DNA from: Pelagibacterales bacterium MED-G43
Lineage (GTDB): Bacteria > Pseudomonadota > Alphaproteobacteria > Pelagibacterales > Pelagibacteraceae
DNA length: 31,149 nucleotides
Assembly (NCBI GenBank): GCA_002457475.1
Contig: NTJK01000002.1
Coordinates: 1-31,149 of the forward strand
Reading direction: 5' to 3'
Below the pieces are notes generated by a model. That model worked only from the letters and a program-made list of their open reading frames with translations. It was not told the DNA's origin and did no database searches. A program made the translations under genes and the position numbers. This document shows, one piece after another, positions 1 to 6,761 of this stretch; position 1 is the stretch's first letter, and every line of letters starts with the position of its first letter.

Positions 1-565
1 ATTAAAAATTATTCTAAATACAAAAGTAAAATTTCATGGTGTTGAAAATCTAAAGAAAGTAGATAATTTTTTTATTGCTTCAGCACATCAATCAATGTTC
101 GAGACTTTTGCATTACAGATACCTTTAGATGGCCCTATCTTTATTTTAAAAAAAGAACTTTTAAATATTCCATTATTTGGTTGGTATTTAAGAAAAATAG
201 GATCGATCGCAATAGTTAGACAAACAACTACAAAAGAAAATTTAAACTTTTTTGATAAAATTAAAGAAACAATAGATAAAAGTAAAAGACCTCTTCTAAT
301 ATTTCCTCAAGGGACTAGAGTAAAACTTGATGAACAACCGCCGTTTAAGAAAGGAGCTGGTAGAATTTATAAAGCTCTAAATTTACCTTGCATTCCTGTG
401 GCTTTAAACACTGGAAAAGTTTGGCCAAAGAATAGTTTCATGAAATATACGGGTGATATACATATTTCATTTTTAGAACCAATCATGCCTGGTAAAGAAA
501 ATGATGAATTTTTAAAAGAAATAGAAAATAAAATTTATACAGAGATAAAAAAAATTAAAGATTAG
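1..565 (+). CDS. plsC: 1-acyl-sn-glycerol-3-phosphate acyltransferase (PlsC), 5'-truncated by window edge
   Basis: Transfers an acyl chain to lysophosphatidic acid to make phosphatidic acid, the second acylation of phospholipid synthesis at the inner membrane. The frame is open from base 2, so the start codon and N-terminal membrane segment lie outside the window. The visible part carries block I as HQSMFE (bases 86-103), i.e. H-x4-E rather than the commoner H-x4-D, and block III as FPQGTR at about base 301-318. The later VALNTGKVW stretch matches the family's fourth block. Its stop codon overlaps the 3' end of the convergent dmlA by 11 bases, with no terminator hairpin between them. Family assignment is strong; acyl and acceptor specificity cannot be read. 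Confidence 0.9.
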   Translation, partial: LKIILNTKVKFHGVENLKKVDNFFIASAHQSMFETFALQIPLDGPIFILKKELLNIPLFGWYLRKIGSIAIVRQTTTKENLNFFDKIKETIDKSKRPLLIFPQGTRVKLDEQPPFKKGAGRIYKALNLPCIPVALNTGKVWPKNSFMKYTGDIHISFLEPIMPGKENDEFLKEIENKIYTEIKKIKD

Positions 566-1619
566 CTAAAATTGAATTAGAACATTTAATAGTATTAGCG
601 TCACCACCAAGATCTTTAGTTCTATTACTTTTCTCTCTTAAAGATTTTTCAATAGCTTGAACGATTGAATTAGAGGCTTGTTTTTCTCCTAAATAATCTA
701 ACATCATTGCACCGGACCAAATTTGACCTACTGGGTTTGCAATTCCTTTCCCGGCAATATCTGGGGCTGAACCATGTACTGGCTCAAAGAGAGATGGAAA
801 TTTATTTTCTGGATTAATATTCCCTGATGGAGCAATTCCAATAGTTCCAGTACAAGCTGGCCCTAAATCAGAAAGGATGTCTCCAAATAAATTAGATGCA
901 ACTACTACATCAAACCATTCGGGATTAAGTACAAATCTAGCTACCAAAATATCTATATGAAACTGATCTGTTTCAATATCTGGATAATTTTTTTTCATCT
1001 GATTAAAACGCTCATCCCAAAATGGCATCGTAATTGAAATTCCATTAGATTTTGTTGCGTTTGTTAATTTTTTTCTTTTTCTTTGTTTAGCTAGTTCGAA
1101 AGCAAATTTTTGAACTCTATCTATTCCGTATGCAGACATTATTGTTTCTTGAACAGCTATTTCTCTATCTGTATTTTTAAACATTCTTCCACCAACTGAA
1201 GAATACTCACCCTCAGTATTTTCTCTAACAATTAACATATCAATATCACCTGGTTTTTTGTTTGCTAAAGGTGGGTTAATACCAGGAAATAATTTTACAG
1301 GTCTAAGATTAATATATTGATCAAATTCTCTTCTAAACTGAAGTAGCGAACCCCATAAAGAAATATGGTCTGGGACTTGATCTGGCATACCAACTGCTCC
1401 AAAAAATATAGCATCATGTTTTCCTAATTTTTCTTTCCAATCATTTGGGAGCATTTTCCCGTGTTTTTCATAATAGTCACAGGAAGCAAAATCATATTCT
1501 GTAAAATTTATCTTAAATTGATGTTTTTCTGCGGCATCTTTTAAAACTTTCAAACCTTCAGGAACTACTTCTTTTCCTATTCCGTCGCCTGGTATTGATG
1601 CAATGTTATACTCTTTCAT
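555..1619 (-). CDS. dmlA: D-malate dehydrogenase (decarboxylating) / tartrate dehydrogenase
   Basis: 354-residue NAD-dependent beta-decarboxylating dehydrogenase of the isopropylmalate/isocitrate/tartrate family. IPGDGIGKEV lies at residues 9-18; LRPVKLFPG provides the substrate-binding arginine; NLFGDILSDLG supplies the metal-binding aspartates; EPVHGSAPDI is the NAD-binding segment. Long stretches, such as the region around VPDHISLWGSLLQFRREFDQ and RENTEGEYSS, match from memory E. coli DmlA (YeaU) and tartrate dehydrogenase much better than LeuB. The likely reaction is oxidative decarboxylation of D-malate to pyruvate; activity on tartrate or related diacids is also possible. It is last in the hisC-tyrA-dmlA run, 3 bases after tyrA. 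The start ATG is the first in frame and fits the family N-terminus. Main uncertainty is the physiological substrate. Confidence 0.9.
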   Translation of the reverse strand: MKEYNIASIPGDGIGKEVVPEGLKVLKDAAEKHQFKINFTEYDFASCDYYEKHGKMLPNDWKEKLGKHDAIFFGAVGMPDQVPDHISLWGSLLQFRREFDQYINLRPVKLFPGINPPLANKKPGDIDMLIVRENTEGEYSSVGGRMFKNTDREIAVQETIMSAYGIDRVQKFAFELAKQRKRKKLTNATKSNGISITMPFWDERFNQMKKNYPDIETDQFHIDILVARFVLNPEWFDVVVASNLFGDILSDLGPACTGTIGIAPSGNINPENKFPSLFEPVHGSAPDIAGKGIANPVGQIWSGAMMLDYLGEKQASNSIVQAIEKSLREKSNRTKDLGGDANTIKCSNSILANL

Positions 1620-1622
1620 AGA

Positions 1623-2519
1623 TTAATTCCTGCCAAATCCAGGTTTATCCGTATCTTGACCTGCTTCAATAATTTCTTTTCTTACTTTTTTAGTTGATGA
1701 GAATATTTCTAGAAGTTTTTTACTGTCCTTGTTTTTTATAGCGGTTTTAATTTCTTCAAGATTTTTAGAGTAATTATCCAATACTTTTAAAATATTATCG
1801 CTGTTATCTATAAAAATATCTTTCCACATTAAAGGGTCTGATGCTGCTATTCTTGTAAAATCTCTTAATCCACCAGCGCTGTACTGAATAACATCGTCTT
1901 TGAATTTGTCTTCATTGTTAATAGCAGTTTTGACAATACTGTAAGCTACTGCGTGTGGTAAATGACTTGTGAGTGATAAAATATAATCATGGTCTTCAAA
2001 TGACATAAATTTCACTTTGCTCCCAAGGCTAGACCAAAACTTTTCTAATTCATAAATTTTTTCTTTATTAGCTCTTTTATCTGCAGATAAAATACACCAT
2101 CTATTATTAAATAAGTTCGCAAAACCGGCCTCTGGGCCAGAGTACTCAGTTCCCGCTATAGGATGCGAAGCAATCCAGTTAACATTTTTAAGATTTAAAT
2201 TACTAATAATTTTGTTCACTTCTTTTTTTGCAGAGCCTGTATCAGTTAAAATTACATTTTCTTTTAAGTTAGACTGAATAGAAAGTAATATTTCTTTGTA
2301 ACTACTTAAGGGAGAAGCAATGATAACTAGATCAGCATCATTTACTACATCTGAAATATTATTACAAATCTCTACTGAAAAGTTATTTTTCAAATAATCA
2401 TTTACCTTAGATGATTTATCAAAGACACTAACTTTAGTTGTTAATTTTTTTTGTTCTACAGCTCTCAAGATAGAAGAGCCAATTAAACCACATCCAATTA
2501 TGCTAATCTTATTAAACAT
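1623..2519 (-). CDS. tyrA: Prephenate/arogenate dehydrogenase
   Basis: 298-residue NAD(P)-dependent dehydrogenase of tyrosine biosynthesis, converting prephenate to 4-hydroxyphenylpyruvate or arogenate to tyrosine. The Rossmann motif GCGLIGSS is at residues 9-16. The central SHPIAGTE block followed by SGPEAGF is the family active-site signature, with the catalytic histidine in SHP. LTSHLPHAVAYS in the helical C-terminal dimerisation domain also matches. There is no fused chorismate mutase and no ACT domain, as in the short cyclohexadienyl dehydrogenases. The start overlaps the hisC stop by 8 bases, implying translational coupling. The pairing with an aminotransferase suggests that either the prephenate or the arogenate route is possible; cofactor and substrate preference cannot be decided by eye. 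Confidence 0.93.
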   Translation of the reverse strand: MFNKISIIGCGLIGSSILRAVEQKKLTTKVSVFDKSSKVNDYLKNNFSVEICNNISDVVNDADLVIIASPLSSYKEILLSIQSNLKENVILTDTGSAKKEVNKIISNLNLKNVNWIASHPIAGTEYSGPEAGFANLFNNRWCILSADKRANKEKIYELEKFWSSLGSKVKFMSFEDHDYILSLTSHLPHAVAYSIVKTAINNEDKFKDDVIQYSAGGLRDFTRIAASDPLMWKDIFIDNSDNILKVLDNYSKNLEEIKTAIKNKDSKKLLEIFSSTKKVRKEIIEAGQDTDKPGFGRN

Positions 2520-3594
2520 TTAATATTCTTTTCATTTTTGAAATTAATTTTTTATTTTCTTCACTTTTCCCGATTGTGATTCTAAGTGAATTTTTAATAC
2601 CATAAACATCCATTTTACGAACTAAAATTCCTGCTTTAGCTAGCAATTTAAAAACTCTAGATGAGTTAATTTTTACTCTGTTAAAATTTACTAATAAAAA
2701 GTTACTATAACTTCTATTAGTTTCAATTTTCATTTTCTTGAATTCATAAAACATTTTTACATTCCAATTATTAACGTGCTTGATTTCTTTATTTAACCAC
2801 GCACTGTCTTTAACGGCGGCTGATGCAGCAAATAAAGCAGCTTTGTTTACGTTAAAGGGTGGCTTAATTTTATTTAGCACATCGATAATTTCTTTTGATC
2901 CGTATCCCCATCCTACTCGTAATCCAGCTAAACCATAAATTTTTGAAAATGTTCTTGTCATTACAACATTTTTAAAATTTAAAAATAATTTTAAAGCAGA
3001 AGAATAGTCTTTTTGTTTTACGTATTCAAAATAAGCGTCATCAACAACGAGTAAAATATTACTTCTTAACTTTTTTCGTAAAAATAATAAATCTTTTTTT
3101 GTAATGTAAGTTCCTGTTGGATTATTGGGATTAGCCAAAAAAACAACTTTTGTCTTACTAGATACTTTTTTTAAAATTTCTTTAACTGAAACTGTAAAAT
3201 TATTTTCTTTTGAGTAAATAACTTTCGCTCCACTCATTTTACTGTAAATTCTGTAAATAATAAAACTGTACTTAGGCACTATTACTTCATCGCCTTTTTT
3301 TAGATACGCTTTACAGATTAATTCAAAAATTTGGTCAGATCCTGCTCCTAGAATTATTCTATTTTTATCTAGCTTAAATTTATTGCCTAAACTTTCTCTT
3401 AAGTGGGTTCCACTGGAGTCCGGATACCTTGCAAAACTTTTTGATACTTTTAAATATTCTCTTTTTGCTTTTGGGCTAGGCCCAAGTGCGGACTCGTTAG
3501 CTGATAGTTTTGTCCTAACGAGTCTCTTTTTAAAAAAGCTCATACCAGCTACGTATTTTTCCGCTTGTATATTATTTGGTTTAGGTAACCTCAT
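2512..3594 (-). CDS. hisC: Histidinol-phosphate aminotransferase (class I/II, PLP)
   Basis: 360-residue fold-type I PLP aminotransferase that transaminates imidazole-acetol phosphate with glutamate in histidine synthesis. Visible signatures are KLSANESALGPS near the N-terminus, GAGSDQIFE at 83-91, NPNNPTGT at 155-162, DDAYFEY at 185-191, the PLP-binding Lys218 in TRTFSK, and GLRVGWGYG containing the phosphate-binding Arg. The closing LRITIG block is typical of HisC. It is first gene of the minus-strand block and overlaps tyrA by 8 bases. In several alphaproteobacteria the hisC-tyrA pair encodes a broad-specificity enzyme that also transaminates aromatic 2-oxo acids or prephenate, so a dual histidine/tyrosine/phenylalanine role is inferred. 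Upstream lies the shared divergent region with metX; I could not pick a convincing minus-strand promoter there. Confidence 0.93.
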   Translation of the reverse strand: MRLPKPNNIQAEKYVAGMSFFKKRLVRTKLSANESALGPSPKAKREYLKVSKSFARYPDSSGTHLRESLGNKFKLDKNRIILGAGSDQIFELICKAYLKKGDEVIVPKYSFIIYRIYSKMSGAKVIYSKENNFTVSVKEILKKVSSKTKVVFLANPNNPTGTYITKKDLLFLRKKLRSNILLVVDDAYFEYVKQKDYSSALKLFLNFKNVVMTRTFSKIYGLAGLRVGWGYGSKEIIDVLNKIKPPFNVNKAALFAASAAVKDSAWLNKEIKHVNNWNVKMFYEFKKMKIETNRSYSNFLLVNFNRVKINSSRVFKLLAKAGILVRKMDVYGIKNSLRITIGKSEENKKLISKMKRILNV

Positions 3595-3653
3595 TTATTA
3601 ATGTAATATCTAAATTGTTAGAGTTTTTCTAGAAGTCTTTATCTTATATAAAA

Positions 3654-3682
3654 TTGACAAGTTTGTGATGATCTAGTACATA
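3654..3682 (+). promoter_or_regulatory. Candidate sigma-70-type promoter for metX
   Basis: A perfect TTGACA -35 box (3654-3659) is followed after 17 bases by TACATA (3677-3682), a weaker -10 box. Predicted initiation at about 3688-3690 coincides with the first paired base of the SAM-II aptamer (3689), so the leader would begin essentially at the riboswitch. The spacing and the position directly upstream of the aptamer make this convincing despite the imperfect -10 box. Confidence 0.7.
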
Positions 3683-3687
3683 GTAAA

Positions 3688-3738
3688 CGCGCTGATTTAA
3701 CCAAATTGCTAGCGCATAACAAATTTAGCTAAAAAGGG
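3688..3738 (+). ncRNA. SAM-II riboswitch aptamer (metX leader)
   Basis: Compact H-type pseudoknot that binds S-adenosylmethionine. P1 is GCGCT (3689-3693) paired with AGCGC (3711-3715). It is followed by the conserved GATTTAACC strand (3694-3702), and the pseudoknot helix is AAATT (3703-3707) with AATTT (3722-3726). The conserved GCTAAA core is at 3728-3733 and the GGG tail at 3736-3738. From memory, the crystallised Sargasso Sea metX SAM-II RNA is nearly identical, and its corresponding pseudoknot helix (GUAUU with AAUGU) differs by compensatory changes, which supports the fold. It sits directly before metX, the classic SAM-II target, and should lower metX expression when SAM is plentiful. 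Confidence 0.96.
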
Positions 3739-3758
3739 AGATGCCCAGTTTAGCTGGG
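3724..3758 (+). promoter_or_regulatory. Candidate antiterminator overlapping SAM-II aptamer and terminator
   Basis: Bases 3724-3733 can pair continuously with 3749-3758. AGCUAAA (3727-3733) is perfectly complementary to UUUAGCU (3749-3755), and three U-G wobbles extend the helix. GGG (3736-3738) can also pair with CCC (3744-3746) inside the loop. This structure uses both the ligand-binding core of the aptamer and both arms of the terminator, so it excludes the bound aptamer and the terminator. Inferred model: no SAM gives the antiterminator and read-through; bound SAM frees the terminator. The conserved core plus its neighbours forms a 10-base palindrome (TTTAGCTAAA), so some complementarity could be coincidental. 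Confidence 0.6.
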
Positions 3759-3768
3759 CTTTTTTTTT
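3743..3768 (+). terminator. Intrinsic terminator between SAM-II aptamer and metX
   Basis: A six-base-pair GC-rich stem GCCCAG (3743-3748) with CTGGGC (3754-3759), a five-base loop TTTAG, then nine T residues (3760-3768). It lies five bases after the aptamer and before metX, so it is best read as the expression platform of the riboswitch rather than the end of a gene. Confidence 0.88.
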
Positions 3769-3770
3769 GG

Positions 3771-4898
3771 ATGAATAGAAAAATTGAGAATATAAATAGG
3801 ATAATTGTTACTAAACCACTCAAGTTAGACTGTGGTAAAATTATAAAAGATTTTCCTTTAGCTTATGAAACTTATGGAAAACTTAATGAAAATAGAGATA
3901 ACGCTATTTTGGTATTCCATGCATTAACTGGCGACCAATTTGTTACCGGTACAAATCCTGTAACAAAAAAAGATGGCTGGTGGGTAACAGCAGTTGGGCC
4001 AGGAAAAGCTATTGATACAAATAAATATTTTGTAGTTTGTGCAAATGTCATTGGAGGTTGTATGGGTTCCGTAGGACCAAGCGATATTAACAAAGAGACT
4101 AATCAACCTTATGGATTAGATTTTCCTGTGATAACAATTAAAGATATTGTCAGAGCACAAGAGTCTCTTCTTGATCATCTCGGTATAAAAAAACTTTTGT
4201 GCGCAACAGGTGGCTCAATGGGCGGAATGCAACTGTTACAATTTTGTGCAACTTTTCCAGGGAAAACTTTCTCTGCAATTCCTATAGCTTGTAGCTCTAG
4301 TCACAGTGCTCAAAATATTGCATTAAACGAATTAGCACGGCAGGCGATAATGGCTGATCCAGTTTGGGATAATGGTAAATATTTTTTGAAAAATACGCAA
4401 CCTAAAAACGGTCTAGCTGTAGCAAGAATGGTTGGACACATAAGCTATTTATCAGAACAAGGCATGCAAGAAAAATTTGGAAGAAAGCTCCAAGAAAAAG
4501 CAGATTACCAATTTAGTTTTAATGCAGATTTTCAAGTTGAAAGTTATTTAAGACACCAAGGAAGTACTTTTGTTGAAAGATTTGATGCTAATTCAATTTT
4601 ATATATCACAAGGGCAATGGATTATTTTGATTTATCCAAACAGTACATTGGTGGGTTAGTTGAAGCTTTTAAAAATCAATCAACAAAATTTTTGGTAATT
4701 TCATTTTCATCAGACTGGCTTTACACAACTAAAGAAAATAAAGACATAGTAATTGCTTTAAACGCATCTGGAGCCGATGTTTCTTATTCTGAGATAGAAA
4801 CAGATAAAGGTCATGACTCCTTTTTGATAAATGAAACAGAATTCTTAAAAACTTTAAAGGCTTTTATAGATTCTATGTATGAAAAATTTAAAAAATGA
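3771..4898 (+). CDS. metX: Homoserine O-acyltransferase (MetX)
   Basis: 375-residue alpha/beta-hydrolase-fold enzyme that acylates homoserine as the first committed step of methionine synthesis. Visible are AYETYGKLN, HALTGDQ, the nucleophile elbow GGSMGG with Ser149, Asp315 in SFSSDW and His348 in DKGHDS, forming the catalytic triad. An in-frame ATG at 3741 would add 10 residues encoded by the terminator hairpin, and a GGGAG motif abuts it. I prefer ATG 3771 because it leaves the control hairpin untranslated and the family alignment begins soon after it, though it lacks a clear ribosome binding site. Regulated by the SAM-II leader. It overlaps metW by four bases (ATGA). Acetyl- versus succinyl-CoA preference is not certain from sequence. 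Confidence 0.94.
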   Translation: MNRKIENINRIIVTKPLKLDCGKIIKDFPLAYETYGKLNENRDNAILVFHALTGDQFVTGTNPVTKKDGWWVTAVGPGKAIDTNKYFVVCANVIGGCMGSVGPSDINKETNQPYGLDFPVITIKDIVRAQESLLDHLGIKKLLCATGGSMGGMQLLQFCATFPGKTFSAIPIACSSSHSAQNIALNELARQAIMADPVWDNGKYFLKNTQPKNGLAVARMVGHISYLSEQGMQEKFGRKLQEKADYQFSFNADFQVESYLRHQGSTFVERFDANSILYITRAMDYFDLSKQYIGGLVEAFKNQSTKFLVISFSSDWLYTTKENKDIVIALNASGADVSYSEIETDKGHDSFLINETEFLKTLKAFIDSMYEKFKK

Positions 4899-5488
4899 AA
4901 AAAGAATTTAAAGTAATCGCTGACCTACTTCCGAATGACTCAAGAGTGCTTGACGTGGGTTGCGGGGACGGCTCTTTAATGAATTTTCTTGTAAAAGAAA
5001 AAAATATAGAAACAAGAGGTTTAGAGCTCGATCAGAATAATGTTCAAGAATGTCTAAATAAAGGTTTAACAGTTATACAGGGCAATGCAGAAAATGAATT
5101 ATATCAATTTCCAGAGAAATCTTTTGATTACGTGTTGCTTAGTCAAACTCTTCAAGCATTTTATAAACCTGATAAAGTTTTAAATGAATTATTAAGGATT
5201 GGTAAATCAGTAATAGTATCTATTCCAAACTTTGGATACTGGAAAGTAAGAACGAGCTTATTACTGTTTGGAAAAATGCCTATAACAAAAACATTACCTA
5301 ATGCTTGGTTTGATACCCCTAACTTACATATGTGTACTATTAAAGATCTATACAATTATTGTGAAAATCAAAATATAAATATTAAAAAAGTCATTGGTAT
5401 TAATGAAAACAATACCTCATTAATTAAAAGAAACAATTTGGAAATAAAAAATTTATTTTCTAAATTAGGAATTTTTTTAATTGGATAA
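4895..5488 (+). CDS. metW: Methionine biosynthesis protein MetW (class I methyltransferase fold)
   Basis: 197-residue protein with the SAM-binding motif VLDVGCGDGS at residues 18-27, an acidic strand-2 end in GLELD, and the NAENEL and SFDYVLLSQTLQ blocks that typify MetW. Family members are almost always encoded beside metX and are thought to assist or modulate homoserine acylation; the molecular role is still poorly defined, so no methyl-transfer substrate is claimed. Its ATG overlaps the metX stop by four bases, indicating translational coupling and shared SAM-II control. It ends just before gloB. Length is normal for the family. Confidence 0.93.
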   Translation: MKKEFKVIADLLPNDSRVLDVGCGDGSLMNFLVKEKNIETRGLELDQNNVQECLNKGLTVIQGNAENELYQFPEKSFDYVLLSQTLQAFYKPDKVLNELLRIGKSVIVSIPNFGYWKVRTSLLLFGKMPITKTLPNAWFDTPNLHMCTIKDLYNYCENQNINIKKVIGINENNTSLIKRNNLEIKNLFSKLGIFLIG

Positions 5489-5489
5489 T

Positions 5490-6251
5490 ATGGAAATAGA
5501 AATCATACCATGCCTTAATGATAACTATAGTTATTTAATTAAAGACAGTCAAACCAATACAGTGGCAATTATTGATCCTTCAGAATTTGATCCATGTGAT
5601 AAAAAAATAAATCAAAAATATAAAAAACTAGACTTCATACTTAACACTCATCATCATTTCGATCATATTGGTGGAAATACTGAGCTTAAAAATAAGTATG
5701 GTTCAAAAGTATTAGGGTTTGAGGATGATCAAAAACGTATACCAGGAATAGATATCCTATTAAAAGATGATAAAGAATTTAAAATTGGTGACCTAAATTT
5801 TAAAACTATATTTATTCCAGGCCATACTATAGGTCATGTTGCTTTTTATTTTGAACAGGAAAAAATTATATTTACTGGAGACACTTTGTTTTCTTTAGGA
5901 TGTGGTAGGGTATTTGAAGGAACTTATGAACAAATGTTTAACTCTTTAAATAAAATCAAAAATCTTCCAGGAGATACAAAGATTTATTGTGGTCATGAGT
6001 ATACAAAAAATAACTTAAGTTTTTGTTTAAAATTCGACCCTAATAATAATTACTTGAAAGATAAGAAAAAAGAAATAAATTCAAGAATAAAAGATATGAA
6101 GCCTACAATTCCATCTACGATAAAGGATGAAATTCAAACTAATATATTCTTAAGATGTGACGATCCAGATATTAAAGGTACATTAAATTTAAAAAAAGCC
6201 TCAGATCTAGAAATATTTACGAAATTACGTGATCTTAAAGACAATTTTTAG
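5490..6251 (+). CDS. gloB: Hydroxyacylglutathione hydrolase (glyoxalase II)
   Basis: 253-residue metallo-beta-lactamase-fold hydrolase that cleaves S-lactoylglutathione to lactate and glutathione, the second step of methylglyoxal detoxification. The binuclear metal site is visible as THHHFDH (residues 53-59), PGHTIGH, FTGDTLF and CGHEYT; the C-terminal alpha-helical domain carries NIFLRCDDP, typical of glyoxalase II. An in-frame TTG at 5481 would overlap metW, but ATG at 5490 gives MEIEIIPCLNDNYSYLI, the standard N-terminus, so I use it. It begins one base after the metW stop and is probably co-transcribed with metXW, placing it downstream of the SAM riboswitch. Confidence 0.93.
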   Translation: MEIEIIPCLNDNYSYLIKDSQTNTVAIIDPSEFDPCDKKINQKYKKLDFILNTHHHFDHIGGNTELKNKYGSKVLGFEDDQKRIPGIDILLKDDKEFKIGDLNFKTIFIPGHTIGHVAFYFEQEKIIFTGDTLFSLGCGRVFEGTYEQMFNSLNKIKNLPGDTKIYCGHEYTKNNLSFCLKFDPNNNYLKDKKKEINSRIKDMKPTIPSTIKDEIQTNIFLRCDDPDIKGTLNLKKASDLEIFTKLRDLKDNF

Positions 6252-6262
6252 GCTCAATAATC

Positions 6263-6290
6263 TTGACTTGATAAAATTGAGGGCTATATT
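6263..6290 (+). promoter_or_regulatory. Promoter of the rplU-rpmA-obg operon
   Basis: TTGACT (6263-6268), a 16-base spacer and TATATT (6285-6290), followed by a GC-rich discriminator GCCC (6291-6294). The -10 box is bracketed by the 5-base inverted repeat AGGGC/GCCCT (6280-6284 and 6291-6295). The position, 27 bases before rplU and after the gloB stop, fits the main operon promoter. A GC-rich discriminator is a usual mark of stringently controlled ribosomal promoters; that regulation is inferred. Confidence 0.75.
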
Positions 6291-6316
6291 GCCCTGAAAC
6301 TTAACAACGAGAATTT

Positions 6317-6745
6317 ATGTCATTTGCAATTATTGAAACTGGTGGAAAACAATACAAAGTTACTGCGAGTAAAATATTAGAGATTGAGAAACTTAATGCA
6401 AAAGTAGGTGAAACTGTAAAATTTAAAAATGTTTTGCTTTTAAATGACGATAAAAATACCGAAATCGGAAGTCCAAGCATTAGTGGGGCGACCGTCGAGG
6501 CTAAATTGCTCGAAAACGTAAAAGATAGAACTATTTTAATCTTCCATAAAAGAAGAAGAAAACATTCAAGAAAAAAAAATGGACATAGACAGCGACATTC
6601 AAAAATTCAAATTACGAAGATTTTATCTAAAGATGGTAAAGTAATTGACGAAGCCAAGGCTGTTACTAATAAAAAAATTGCTCCAAAACAAGTAGCTCAG
6701 AAAAAAATAACAAGCAAAGAAGCTGTTACAAAAAAGAAAGTATAA
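6317..6745 (+). CDS. rplU: Large ribosomal subunit protein bL21
   Basis: 142-residue 23S rRNA-binding protein of the large ribosomal subunit. The core (residues 1 to about 102) starts SFAIIETGGKQYKV and ends with the basic FHKRRRKHSRKKNGHRQ and SKIQITKI signatures. Residues about 103-142 form a Lys/Ala/Gln-rich, low-complexity tail absent from the 103-residue E. coli protein; extended tails are common in alphaproteobacterial L21. First gene of the long plus-strand operon, preceded by a clear promoter and followed after 16 bases by rpmA, the usual partner. No strong Shine-Dalgarno motif is visible. Confidence 0.97.
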   Translation: MSFAIIETGGKQYKVTASKILEIEKLNAKVGETVKFKNVLLLNDDKNTEIGSPSISGATVEAKLLENVKDRTILIFHKRRRKHSRKKNGHRQRHSKIQITKILSKDGKVIDEAKAVTNKKIAPKQVAQKKITSKEAVTKKKV

Positions 6746-6761
6746 AAAATAGGATAAACGA

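Noticed and set aside
3383..3601. 72-codon plus-strand frame at the start of hisC, ending near the metX leader
   Set aside because: Antisense to the conserved N-terminal region of HisC; no initiation signals. Considered as a leader peptide for metX but it ends before the metX promoter.
3627..3634. Eight-base palindrome TTCTAGAA between hisC and metX as an operator
   Set aside because: Short palindromes are frequent in AT-rich DNA, and no second copy or extended arms were seen nearby.
3689..3770. A second, tandem SAM riboswitch (SAM-V type) after the SAM-II element, as known from some SAR11 leaders
   Set aside because: After the terminator only two bases remain before ATG 3771 and no second GAUUUA/GCUAAA core is present there.
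5481..5489. Upstream TTG start for gloB
   Set aside because: Would overlap metW and add three residues before the canonical MEIEIIPCL start; ATG 5490 is a better start codon and matches the family.
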